From Astropecten irregularis (lineage: Eukaryota > Echinodermata > Asteroidea > Paxillosida > Astropectinidae): a DNA stretch of 64,000 bases. Location of the stretch: the NCBI GenBank assembly GCA_963971285.1, contig OZ020244.1, positions 28,954,001 to 29,018,000 on the forward strand, given 5' to 3'. The notes beneath the pieces were generated by a model. That model saw only the letters and a list, made by a program, of their open reading frames with translations, did no database searches and was not told where the DNA came from. Below, piece by piece: positions 26,029-37,700 of the stretch (position 1 is the stretch's first letter; every line of letters starts with the position of its first letter). A program made the position numbers and the translations under genes.

Positions 26029-28235
26029 AGATTTGAGTATGGGTGTAGCTGATTCATCTCTCGTGGCATTTCATATTTTAGTTTCACTTGGTGTGCATTC
26101 AAAAATATTCTCAATTTCATCCATTGCTACTGTGGCTGCCATGTCTGGGTTTCATCTGGTTCTTTCAAACTTAGCTTTCACCAAGTGAAACACAGGACCA
26201 AGAACAGACATGTATAAAGATAAAAAAAAAAGAAACAAGAAAATCAAGGCTATAAAACAGTGTTTATACATAATTACAATAATCAATCAAAATATCATTC
26301 AAGTTGCATACCAATAAAGCACCGTTGTGAAAAAGAAAAAAAATAACGACAGAAAACTGCGCAATGCAGAATGTACGTTTGAATAGTTAGCCAGTAGATG
26401 TCTTTTGCATTACATCCATTATCATACCATTGTGCTTTGCCTATTTCTTCTCATTTTGTGTGTGTGTGTGTCAAATGTCGACAGTTGTATATCACAATGT
26501 GTGTGATATCATGTGTATCATGCACAGTGTTCTCTTTTTCCCATGAAACAAATGACCAATGCAACTACTCCCCTAATCAAGATGTTTTATGAAATCACAG
26601 ACTTTGGAGTTTTAATCCTAACTTCTCTCAAATTTCTTCCCAAGGTGACCCAAAAAAAGGAGGGGAAAAAACAGCAAAGATTACCGAAGAAATTGCAATC
26701 CTAATTGGTATTTTGGGGCCGTACAAAAAATTACAAAAGAAGTTGGGAGTAGGAAGTTATTGCATTGTCCTAATTTTTTTCATACAAAAATTTTTGAAAA
26801 CCGATAAAAAAAAAGCCAAATGCATGGATTTCAATCCAACTGTAGTTGCTATCATCTATTGAAGTCCTAAGCATATTGGTTATTTGGTGTTGTTTGTTTT
26901 CAATACAAAAAAAGCTAGAATGGATACCATTCTCAACTACGGTCATCTATAAAGTTTACTATACAGCAAGATGTTGAAGTGATCGGTACTTGAAGTATGA
27001 AAGTAGTTTTACATGTACAAGCAGCTTGTGATTCATCATTATTACATTTCAGAGTGGTTGCTGATTTGTATACACCCCCAAAAAACGGAAAAAATCAGAC
27101 CAAAAAACAAGTCAAAAACTGCATCGGACGATGGTTCTAATACTAAAGAGAAGACAAGGCTTGTATAGCAGATGACACTACAATAACTGGATATACGGAT
27201 GATTAAATATTACGTCTCCATCTTTTGTGCGATAACCATACCAACTCATCCTGCAAGTTAACATCACGACCAATTTCGCTTTTGTACCATTTCTTGTTTT
27301 TGCACATTGCTTGAATCAAGTGATATTTTTTCAGACGTCGCTTGAATTCCTACAAATTACGTTCTCTGGTGGGATTTTGCAAATGGTTTTCAAAAATTTG
27401 CCGAATGTGTTCAGTTCAGCTGAAAATCGGGATGACTGAAGTATCATGTGGAAGCTTCCCACCGTCAGCATCAAAGATCCGCCGTACAACCATCCACTCA
27501 GAGAGACTAAAAAGCGTGGCAACGTCACACCATTCAACAACCTTTTCCTTTACCAGCAAACTGTGCACGCCATCTTCCTACGCAGCGTCGTAAACATCCT
27601 AAGCAGCTTTCTCTTTATATACGAGGCACGCACACTCCACCAAAGTCCACATAAAAACCAATACCGTTTACCAGCTATGTATTAAAGTGATGCAAGGATG
27701 AATCAGGATGCGAATGGGTACCAGTTTGCACCGTCACGCGTATCACCAGTTGAAGACGCTTAAGTTAACTGGTGCCCCGGCTGGCGATGATGCAGGCAAG
27801 AAGCTAGACTTGACGCAGTCCCTCCGCATCAATCCTTTCCCGTCCATTTTGCAAAGTGAAAACTCTCATTCAAAGAATACCCTTTCCATTGAGAGAAGAA
27901 AAACTTGGGCCTTCATCTTTAAAAAGACAGAAATAATTAAAACAAAAGGGGGTTGAACTTTTGTTAGAACAGACATATGTTCAAAAATGAAAATACAATG
28001 TGATTGCCAGTACCTAGTTTGAATCAACACCTGATACTGACTGACATCTCTAATTAACATCTCTGGTTAGAAAATGTGGAATCTATCAACAAGATGACCT
28101 TTAACATGTGATCTTTTAAGCAACCCAACAGGGAAGTCGCCATCACTGATTTTGAGTAACCGGCCACGAAAAAGTTATCAGACAACAAAAATCAACAGAC
28201 ATTTTGAACGTTTTCACCGAACATGTTATATTTTT

Positions 28236-28330
28236 AAACCTTCGATAAAGATCCTGCTAGGATCATAACTCATGTGGCCCTCCTAACTCAAAGCATTTTA
28301 TATAATTTCAGGTCATTATTTTGGATGATG
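28236..28330. repeat. GGAGGGCCTGA repeat fragment
   Basis: CGATAAAGATCCTGCTAGGA then GGCCCTCCTAACTCAAAGCA, with the companion AATTTCAGGTCATTATTTTG that follows this unit elsewhere. Confidence 0.55.
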
Positions 28331-28345
28331 AGCAGTTTGCAACAG

Positions 28346-28351
28346 TTTATT
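28346..28351 (-). terminator. Candidate plexin A polyadenylation signal
   Basis: TTTATT on the plus strand (AATAAA on the minus) about 300 bases past the stop codon. It sits beside a dispersed repeat. Other candidates follow much further down, for example 21681-21686, so the UTR length is open. Confidence 0.25.
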
Positions 28352-28648
28352 ACTTATATTGAATATCATATTGTCAAAATACCAACCTAAAGTGATAACT
28401 CAAAAGATGAACTGCTGAACATGATCTTTCTGATACATGAATAAAATTCACTAAAATGTAGACCACATGACTCACTCAAGATCACAAGATCCAATCACAT
28501 TTTTAAATACATTTATAAAACTTGGAAAATTTCATGGTGAAAGAGTGTAAAGTATCGTTTCGGTCTAATTTCGGTCTAAGTGTAATTTGTTTGTTTTCTT
28601 TGAGACCTACCCGATGTCTTGGCTCTCGTACAAATCAATTTATGTTCT

Positions 28649-28735
28649 CTACATGGTGTTGTTGAGTTGCTCACAGAGTTTGGTAAACTTCTCGGCCAGT
28701 GTTGTAAACTCATTCTCTTCCAATTCCTCAATGAT
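28649..28735 (-). CDS. PLXNA: Plexin A terminal coding exon
   Basis: 28 codons and stop TAG (28649-28651): [20 protein letters not shown] and CEQLNNTM. It occupies the place of the vertebrate plexin A C-terminal helix (DEILAALEKD...LEQVV). Acceptor ttttttgtgcag. It lacks a clear vertebrate-like PDZ-type end. Confidence 0.9.
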   Translation of the reverse strand: MIEELEENEFTTLAEKFTKLCEQLNNTM

Positions 28736-31700
28736 CTGCACAAAAAAAAACACGATCAAATGCATACAAAGGCTGGAGTCAGAAAATATGTCTTCCCTTA
28801 ACTCAATATTATACATACGGTACTCCAAAAAGACTAAGGGAAGCCATTTTGGATTCTATATTTCGTTCTTTATTCAGAACATCTTCAGGAATGAGGTATT
28901 ACCAAACAACAACAACAACAACTTATAACAAAAGTCTTAAGTGCTTACAACCAAATAGGAGGTGTGAAGTGAACAGTCAGTGACTCACAGGTCAGTGTGT
29001 CAGTGAACAATGCAGATTACATGAATAGGTATCAATAGCTAACAAAACAGAGCAAGTTCTTTAGAGGCTTTCAATCCAGTGTTCAGTGTGGGTTTACAGC
29101 GTTTACGTCTTCCCTTCTTTTTCACCTGCAAGGATCCAATGTTTCTACCCTTTTCCCACATTTTCCTAAGAAGTATTTCTCCCCGTCTCCGATTGTGCAA
29201 TAATACCCTCCTCTTTCCCATCCTTTTGTGTCCGTTGCGAACAATTATTTCCCCTTTTCAGTTTCACTTGGAAAATATTTTCCCATTCTTCTCACTCGGG
29301 TGAAAATACTTCCTCATTGTCAACACTTTTATGAAAATACTTCCCTATTTGGGGGGTTTTTGGGGGTCACAGGAGGAAAATATTTCTCACTTTTTCTCAC
29401 TTGGGTGAAAATGTTTTGTTTTTGTTTTTTTCACCTCGGAAAATATTTTCCTGTTTTTCAAACTTCGGTGAAAATATTTTCCATTTTTTCAGACCTGGCA
29501 AGAAAAAAATAACCCCACCTTTTCTCACTTGATAAAAAATTTGTCCTACACGCCCAACCATCAATATCTTGAATTTAATAATAGAAAGACTGGTCTAATA
29601 AATTTGGGGTTAATAAAATCTGGCTGTAGGATCGTCTCTCTTACTACAGTGGAATGCCACTATAACGAACACGCTGGGATGCACAGAAATTGTTTGTTAA
29701 CGTGATCGTTCGTTACAGTGAACAATGTTCAGCATGCCTATACATTATACATAAAAATTGGGAGCCAAGGATGATGTTTGGTATAGCCAAATGTCTGGTA
29801 TAGCAGTGTTCGTTATAGTGGCGTTCCATTGTCCTAGGCATTTGAGTGACAACACACACACACAAAATCTGTAAAACACTCTGGAACAAGCTTTCATTTG
29901 AAATTCCCTGTAATTTTGTACAGAGCAGGTGTACAAAAAAGCTGAACATTTAAGTTCAAATCTATAAAAACGAAATATCGGAATTGAGATTTATATCTGA
30001 AGTTTCATATCTCTTTTACAGGGCTCGAATTTTGTGAAACAAAGCCCTGGACAGCAGGTCTAGTAACTGAAGCATTTTACCAGACCTGAACTTATTTCAC
30101 TAGACCTGTGGTATTCCTGTACATAGGAAAACTGTAATTGTATGCAATATTGTGTCAAAAATCATCAATCTAGGAACCATTTTATTTGTGCAAGGAAAAC
30201 AAAATCACTAGACAGCCGGACTAGTGCAGCACACACTTCACTAGACCGTCACTGAAATTACTAGATTCGGTCCAAGGTCTAGTGGATATTTCGAGCCCTA
30301 TTTTTACTACCCACCTGTTTCTTGTATGTGATTGCATAGGAGAAGTACAGCTCATTCAGAGCAGTGTTGGTGTGGAAGTCATACTGGTGGGTATGGGAAT
30401 GTTCAGCTAGCATTGCACTCATGTCTTGATCACTGATGGCCGGCAGTGCCTCAATGTCCTTGAAGTACCTGGATGGAAGGATGGAAGGATGGAAGGGGTG
30501 GAGGGTTGGTGGAGGGTGGCCGACGGACGAGGGAAAGAAGTGAGACGTGTGAGACGGAAGAGTCTTTAATGGAAGTCTGGTCTGAGTGAAACCAACACGA
30601 AGGGTAATCTTTATGTTGCTGGTATCGACGTTTTGCCTACTGGAACTGCTAGCCTTCATCAGGTTTTATCTGTACCTACCCAGATGAATAACCCTTTCCT
30701 TTCTACTGATCTGCTTATATGTTTTAGCTTGGCATAAAATACAAAATTAGACTGCTGCAAGGAGTTTCAGAAGGTGACCCATTTTTTTTTTTTAAATTGG
30801 CCCAAGGATTGGAGATCTTGTGGCCAGGGGCCAATTTCATAAAACTGTTAAGCACAAAAATTTGCTTAGCACAAAAATGTCTCGCCCAATAAAACCAACC
30901 AAAAATTCCATTTGATATTCATGGTCAGCGAACAACAGCCAAAGAACAATCACAAGTGATACACAGCACGTGGAAATTTGGTTGTTAACCCTGTTTTTAT
31001 TAAAGACAGAAATGTCATGCTTAGCACATTTTCATGCTAAGCAGCTCTTTGAAATTTGCCCCTGGAAAGAGGGACTGAGCAACCGGACAACCTCCTACCT
31101 GATGACCCATTTCTTGTATTTGGGGATGTCCTTGGCATACAGCAGTCGGCTGGAGGAAGAGTCTTTGGTCAGGGGGTGGTCCGACACCGAGCAGGCATCC
31201 ATCAGCGTCTGGCCGATAATGGACAGGCAGGCGTCCACTGTCTCGGACTTGTAGATGTCAAAGATGATGTCCGGATTCTTGATGAGGTTGACCCAGAACC
31301 GCAGCGGGAGACTGCAAGGAGAGAGACAGAGGGAAAAAGAGAGAGAGGGTGAGGGGGGATGACGATTGAGGGACTGTGTCGGTCAGATGACACCGTTATG
31401 GTTAAAGGTACAATACATGATTGGCAAAGGTCACAGGACTGCACTCATACTTTGTCTGATCAAACATGTACATGGAATAATAAACCTGTGAAAATTTGAG
31501 CTCAATCGGACATCTGAGTCACAAGAAAATAGCGAAAACCCGACTCAGTTTTTGTTATAAAACATGAAGAATGGTTCTGATCTTACCCCGAGATCAAAAT
31601 TGTTTTCGGTCTTTGTTTGACTAATTTCTGGATAAATACAGCATTTCAGGTGAAAATAATTTAACGGTATGTTTCTACCAGCACAATCTTCATACCTAGA

Positions 31701-34700
31701 GTGAAAGGGGATAACTATTAAAACAACTCAAGTGAGACATTCGGACGAACGATCTTTGGAAAAAGACACTAAATCTTGATTTCTGTGAAAAACCCAGCAT
31801 CTGATGAACCAAGATTTCCCATGGTGACTGTTTGCACTGTTTACGAACTATTGAGTCCATTTTCTGTCTCAAACTCAATAAATTTTTTTTTGGACGCCTT
31901 GCAAATCCTATATGCTCCCTTTAAGAGAGAAGAATGGCTAGAGCACCAATTGAAAGTGAATGTCGTGATTTTGCAGGGGTTGGGAGCGAGACACTCTCGT
32001 TCACTTTAGAAGCTTAATACTCTTCAGATACAAGCAGGAGACATTCAGCAGGAGGCCTCCAACGCCTGGTCCCTCCCGTCATTATTAATACCTGTTGCTC
32101 TTCCATGAATGGACCACATCCTGATTCTGGATGCAGTGCAGCTTGGCCTGGTCATCCAGGAGGTCAAACAGATACTTGATGCAGAGGGGGAGGGTGTTGC
32201 CACGATGATTCACGCTGAAGATCATCTCAAACAGATCGTCCACGAAGGTCTGAAGCACACCCTGCAATGGACCAATGAGACACGGATTTGAGATTTGCTG
32301 CACTAGAAAAGTGACCTTTTTTTATTTTTAATATTCAAGTTGGATTTTGGGGTGTTTTTTGTCACATTTCAAGAAATCTATATCCCGTAGACTCTCAAAA
32401 GATGTTTTAAACTTTGCGATTTCACAAAGCATGAAATAATTTAAAGGGTGAATCGATCTTGCTAAATAAAGTGTAATGTCACAGTACAGATCATTATGGC
32501 AATAACGGCAATATCTTAATGTTTCGTGAAATGCAGACTGGATGTCGATATCACGAATCCCTACGATAGATCGTGAACTCGAGCTGTGTAGGATAATAAA
32601 GGATACCAAATCATAACCTATGTAGGCTGGCAATGCATCATAAGTCCTACGATTTATAGAAAGTTACGACGAGTTTGGTGAAATCGACCCCGGGCAAGCT
32701 GTTGCATAGTTGAACAACAGAATGAACGGCATAAAGAAACCAACTCATTGAATGCTGGAAGGTTACTTCGCTAGACCTTTGTAAATATTGGACGAGCAAT
32801 GACGACAGCACTCAACCTCCATTAGCTCCGAGAGGCTCTGCATTACCTTTGTGGTTAGTAATCTTGGCAGGTAGATCTCAGCCATCATCTTGTGGACCTT
32901 GTCCTTCTGGTAGTCCGAGTCTGAGGGCTTGACCAGATGCCAGAGCTTGGTACCGTTGATGTCAATGTCGGGCGCCAGCATGGGTGTGGTCACGGATCGG
33001 GCGGGGCTATTGGCTGATGGCAAGGTGACTGACGGGGTTAAGAATGCACAATGGGCTCGTTGAACACAAAGAACAAAAATGTTTTGGATTCATCTCTCCA
33101 ATGCTGCTCTGGTATTAAAGGTAGTATCATACTTTGGTAAGAAACCAAAACAGAAATGTTCACAGATTTACATATAACTTACAGGGTATGCAGATGGTCA
33201 TGGTAGAAACATACCGTTAAAATTTTTCCGCCTGAAATGGTGTATTTATCCAAGAAATTAGTAAAACAACGACCGGAAATTCAAAATAAAAGAGAAAAGA
33301 CTTCAGAAATACTGTGGCAGTTTTTCACCTTTTTCTCAAAAAGTAGGCAAAGTATGGGACTGAAATTTTCACAGATGAATATTACTGTATCCACGTTTTT
33401 CCTTATATAAAAACCAAAGTATGATATTACCTTTAAGAATGTGAATATTTGTATGCCAAGCAAAAATACATCAGCTGTGAACCAGCAGCAATTAGTATGT
33501 ACCAGGTGGAACTTTGGCCGGAAACCTTTGATTGCTGTATCAAATGCTAATTTTCTATCAAAATATGTGCACTAGTCCAGCTAATTCAAGAATTTCAGTA
33601 TTTAGGCACAACCCTGGGCAACCTCAAAATTCATAACACAGAGCATTCAAGTGACTTGAGCAAATCTACTGTTTCAATTCGAATATTCAAAGAAAGAAGC
33701 CATTTAAGAATAGCGCTGCGCACTTGCGCTTAAAATAGCACCGAACCTCAGACAAACATTGCAACGTGGCCATGCAAACGTGTGGTGAGTGGATCGAAGC
33801 ATCGAAGTATGTGTGCGCGTCGCGCGTGGTGTGACGTCATTAGTGCGGAACGCTATTAGGGAATGATTTTCAGGAAGAAACAAGAGGTAATATCGGGGTC
33901 TGTGAAACTTACTGTATTTAGGATTAGAAAACATAGACATGGTGAATCCTTGCTTGGGAACGAGGGCAATGGTTGCACCATCTGTGATCTGAGAAGAGAC
34001 AAATACATTCAACTGTCATTTGAAAGTGGCCGATTACTTCTACTGTGAAATTCAAACTCAATGGGAGACTTTTGAGAACCGGTCTTCAAGTCAACAGCGC
34101 ATGCGCATGAACGCACAACGGCACAGGCGCAAAACAACGCGCACATGCTCACAATTGCTTTCGTGTGCGCTGTTGACTTGAAGTATGGTTCTCAAAAGTC
34201 TCCCATTGTCTCGTGGAAATTTCATTCCTTCAGCAATTATTAAGTCTTTAGGGTGCACAGGAAAGCATGAACTAAGCCTGAAACTAATGGTCTGTGTGGA
34301 TAAATCCACAAATTGGCAAGTTCTAGCCCAAGCTGAGGCCGTCACAACTTGAATACCAGAGAGCAAGACATATTGCCGATGATAGTTTTGAAATCTGAAA
34401 TAGCATTCTTGTGCTCAGCCCTGTAGAGATGTCCTCGGGTTAATTGGCTTACCTCTGAGTAGTTACAGAGCATTTTCAGCCTCCTCCATTCACCATCTGC
34501 CTTGCAGTCATCGTCCTGCAATAACATCCTTCCTTCCTGACCACATCGCCACTCTGTTGAATAACATCCTCTGTATTATTAGCCTAAAAACACTTCATCT
34601 TTAGAGCACTACAAGGAGAACCCTAGCCCTAGGAAAGGCCAAGAGGTCTTCTTGACGTTGGGTGATTTGCATTTAGAGAAAATGATAAGTTAAACCCAAA

Positions 34701-37700
34701 ACTGTTGATAATTTCATTTTTTCTGAATGAGCATCTAACACTGTACCTAGATCCAGTTCCTCCTTGGGAGGTCTGTGGCTGTAAGGCAACGTCTTGTACA
34801 GGGCGTCCAGGATCTTCTCTTTGACCTGGGCAATGGTGTCATAGTCCAGCACCTTGACCTGCACAGGCTTGGCTTCCTTCTCCAGTCCGACGGCATTGAT
34901 GGTCTGAAAACACACAAACAACGCTGAATGTCAAAACACAGAATGTCAGATTCGAGGAGGGGGAAGAGCATTCTTGATCCTGCGCATTATATAGTCCAAC
35001 GAGGGCGCACTTTCACATATGCGGTCCACAACCACAGACAGAGAGAATTTGGAACGTAACAGCTGCTAGTGATTGCATACATGATTACATTATCCAAGTA
35101 CAATGAAAATATTTAACCATTCAAAACAAAAACATTCAACCTTCCACCTTGGAACCATTTTTGTTATCACTCTTCCTCTACACAGGTTTCTTTGTGATCA
35201 GCGTACATTCACAAGTCACGGGACAAAGTTTGGTTGATTCAATACATTAGCCATGAATTCATGATCCGCCGAAGCAGTATACTAGACATAGGCTTAGGAC
35301 AGTGTGTCACATCTCTGGCTGCTGCAGCTGGAAGCAACACACATAAATGGGATCAGCAGAAGCCACTGGCTAGTGGCTGTGTGATAGGCAGCCATAGCCA
35401 GATTTTTCAAACTGACAGCAGAGCAGAGTCAGCAGACTGACTGACACAGAAAAGACTCGGGTCAGATCCAACTATAATGGCTATGGCTAGGGGCATTCCT
35501 ACATTCAGCCTAATTGCTTCACAGCAGAGTTAAAGCCGCAGTCACAGCCGTAGCCCCAGCCCTTACCATGACATTGTAGTTGATCTGTTGCCGGATGACC
35601 TTGACCTCGCTCAGGCCGTAGCGGCCTTCCCCCGTGATGGCATCCACTGGGCCCTTCTCCATCTGCTGCTTGATGGCATAGAAGAGCTTGAAGAGGGGCT
35701 CCCCGGCCGTCTCCCGGATGAAGTTGTAGAGGAGGAAGGACAGCCAGTTGCTGACCATCTTCTCTGCTACCGACTCATTCCTGAACGGGTACAAATATTA
35801 GAGAGGAAACGATCATCAGGAAAAGCAGATTTTGCAATCCTCTCCCAATATTTGATGACAGTCAGATTTCCAATCCAGCAATTATCCAGTGTATTTTGGG
35901 GGTTTACGAAATGGAGGCTCAGGCTCAGGCTTCATCTCTGTCATCCATATGCTGAAAATATAGGTTGTGGTTTTACATTGAAGCTGAAGCTCTGTTTTCC
36001 TTTTCAAACCAGAGAATCTACTTCCAAACCACAGCCAAGAGCCTTTATTTTGAAACCCATTATTTCAGAATGGGTTCACAAAATGAACTGGAGCCTGAGT
36101 CTGAGCCTGAGTTTTGTAAACCCCCGCAAATTAGAGGGCTGAAGGCTAGTCCTCCAACTACCTATGGACAGTTACACACAACCTGCTAAGAGATTTCTAT
36201 GATGATAATCAGCCATATGTTAAATCACATTCATTTGTTGCATAAAGAAAACCAGTTTGTCAACTTCTGTTAAATCCTGGATGTTTCTAAGTACAGGTAT
36301 GCAACTGAGAGTTTACAAAAAAAACAAGGAAATTCCAATATTTACAAGACTTTGTGCAGTGTTTTTTTTTCTATTTTCAATGGCATTGTTAGCGTGATGA
36401 GAAAAATGAGGAAATCAGCTGATCTGAGGAAAAGCTGCATGCCTGTAAGTAGTCAATTTTACAACATTTTGATAAAAAGACAGCTTCAACCAGACAAAAA
36501 CCAATCAAAAAAGGTTAATCATCTGGTTATTTAGGACTGCAGGAAGACCACATACTAGGGAGTGTGTCCTTAGTCCAGACAACTAATTGGTTCTCTCAAG
36601 TAAAGACTTTGGTCATTTCAAAAAAGAAGGCGGCCAGTCCACTCACCTTCTCATCAGGAGGCGTGCCCTGTCCTTCTCCACGTGCTTCTCGATGAGATCG
36701 GCCAGCAAGATCTTCAGGATGGTGGTGGAGTAGTCCATCTTGCCCTGAAGGGCCACCATGATCAGGGAAGCCACGTTGCTCTTCTCCTTCTGAGTGAAGC
36801 CCTTCTGAGCCTCCAGGGTGCGGATGAAGGTCAGCAGGAACTGCTTGTTGTTGATCAGCTGCTCAAACTGCACCAGGCCCTTCTCGATGTGGGTCTTGCT
36901 GGCGCCGGCAAACTAGCGGAAGAGAACGAGGAATGAAAGATGGAGGAGAGATCAGTTGAGGAGAACTCATTCCCAGATATCCAACAAAAACAGATACTGA
37001 GATAATACTGCCACTTTAAGGAACTGAAAAAGAGCTTTTCCATGTGCGGCCTAATCTCACTCTTCACTGCTTTACGTAGAATTCTACGTTTATAACTATC
37101 CTCGGCCCACAGGGTCAGTACTGAATGTCTTTGCAAGCCGAGTAAGCCTGGAATCCTTCACAATCTATGAAACAGAATCTAGGGAGCACTGACACTAAAT
37201 GTGATGGAAATGAACAAAGCGGTATGTATGTGAGTGGTTTCATGGGTTCTGACTGGCACTAAACGAACAAAGATAATTGACTATTAAAGACATCACCAAC
37301 ATAGGGCTGGATAGCTCAATTAGTAGCGTGCTAACAGGTGTATCAATGCTAACAGGTGAAACAATGCTAACAGGTGTAACAATGCCAACAAGTGTAACAA
37401 TGCTAACAGGTGTAACAATGCTAACAAGTGTAACAATGATAACAGTTGTAACAATGCTAACGGGTGTAACAATGCTAACAGGTGTAACAATGCTAACAGG
37501 GCTAACAGGTGTAACAATGATAACAAGTGTAACGATGCTAACGGGTGAACCACCCTCTACTTACGGCCAACTCCTTGAGCACTCTGTGGTTGGGCTGGTC
37601 TGGGAACAGTGTCCTAATGCAATACATGTGATATTCCCTGTACGGTATGGCCTCCAGATCGCCAGTCAGAATTGTCATATCGGTCTGTAACTCAGCAAAG

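Larger units (their letters stand above)
21551..28648. other. Plexin A 3' flank / probable long 3' UTR, no gene seen
   Basis: AT-rich, many short A or T runs, no recognisable coding frame on either strand. A MITE sits at 25801-26028, two hairpin repeats at 23994-24099 and 24958-25174, and a short repeat at 28236-28330. Part may be plexin 3' UTR. Confidence 0.45.

Noticed and set aside
35588-36142. 184-codon plus-strand open frame
   Set aside because: Antisense of a well-matched plexin exon and then a hairpin repeat.
37277-37690. Long open frames on both strands rich in Thr/Leu
   Set aside because: They come from the 18-bp minisatellite, whose unit length is a multiple of three, plus antisense of a plexin exon.
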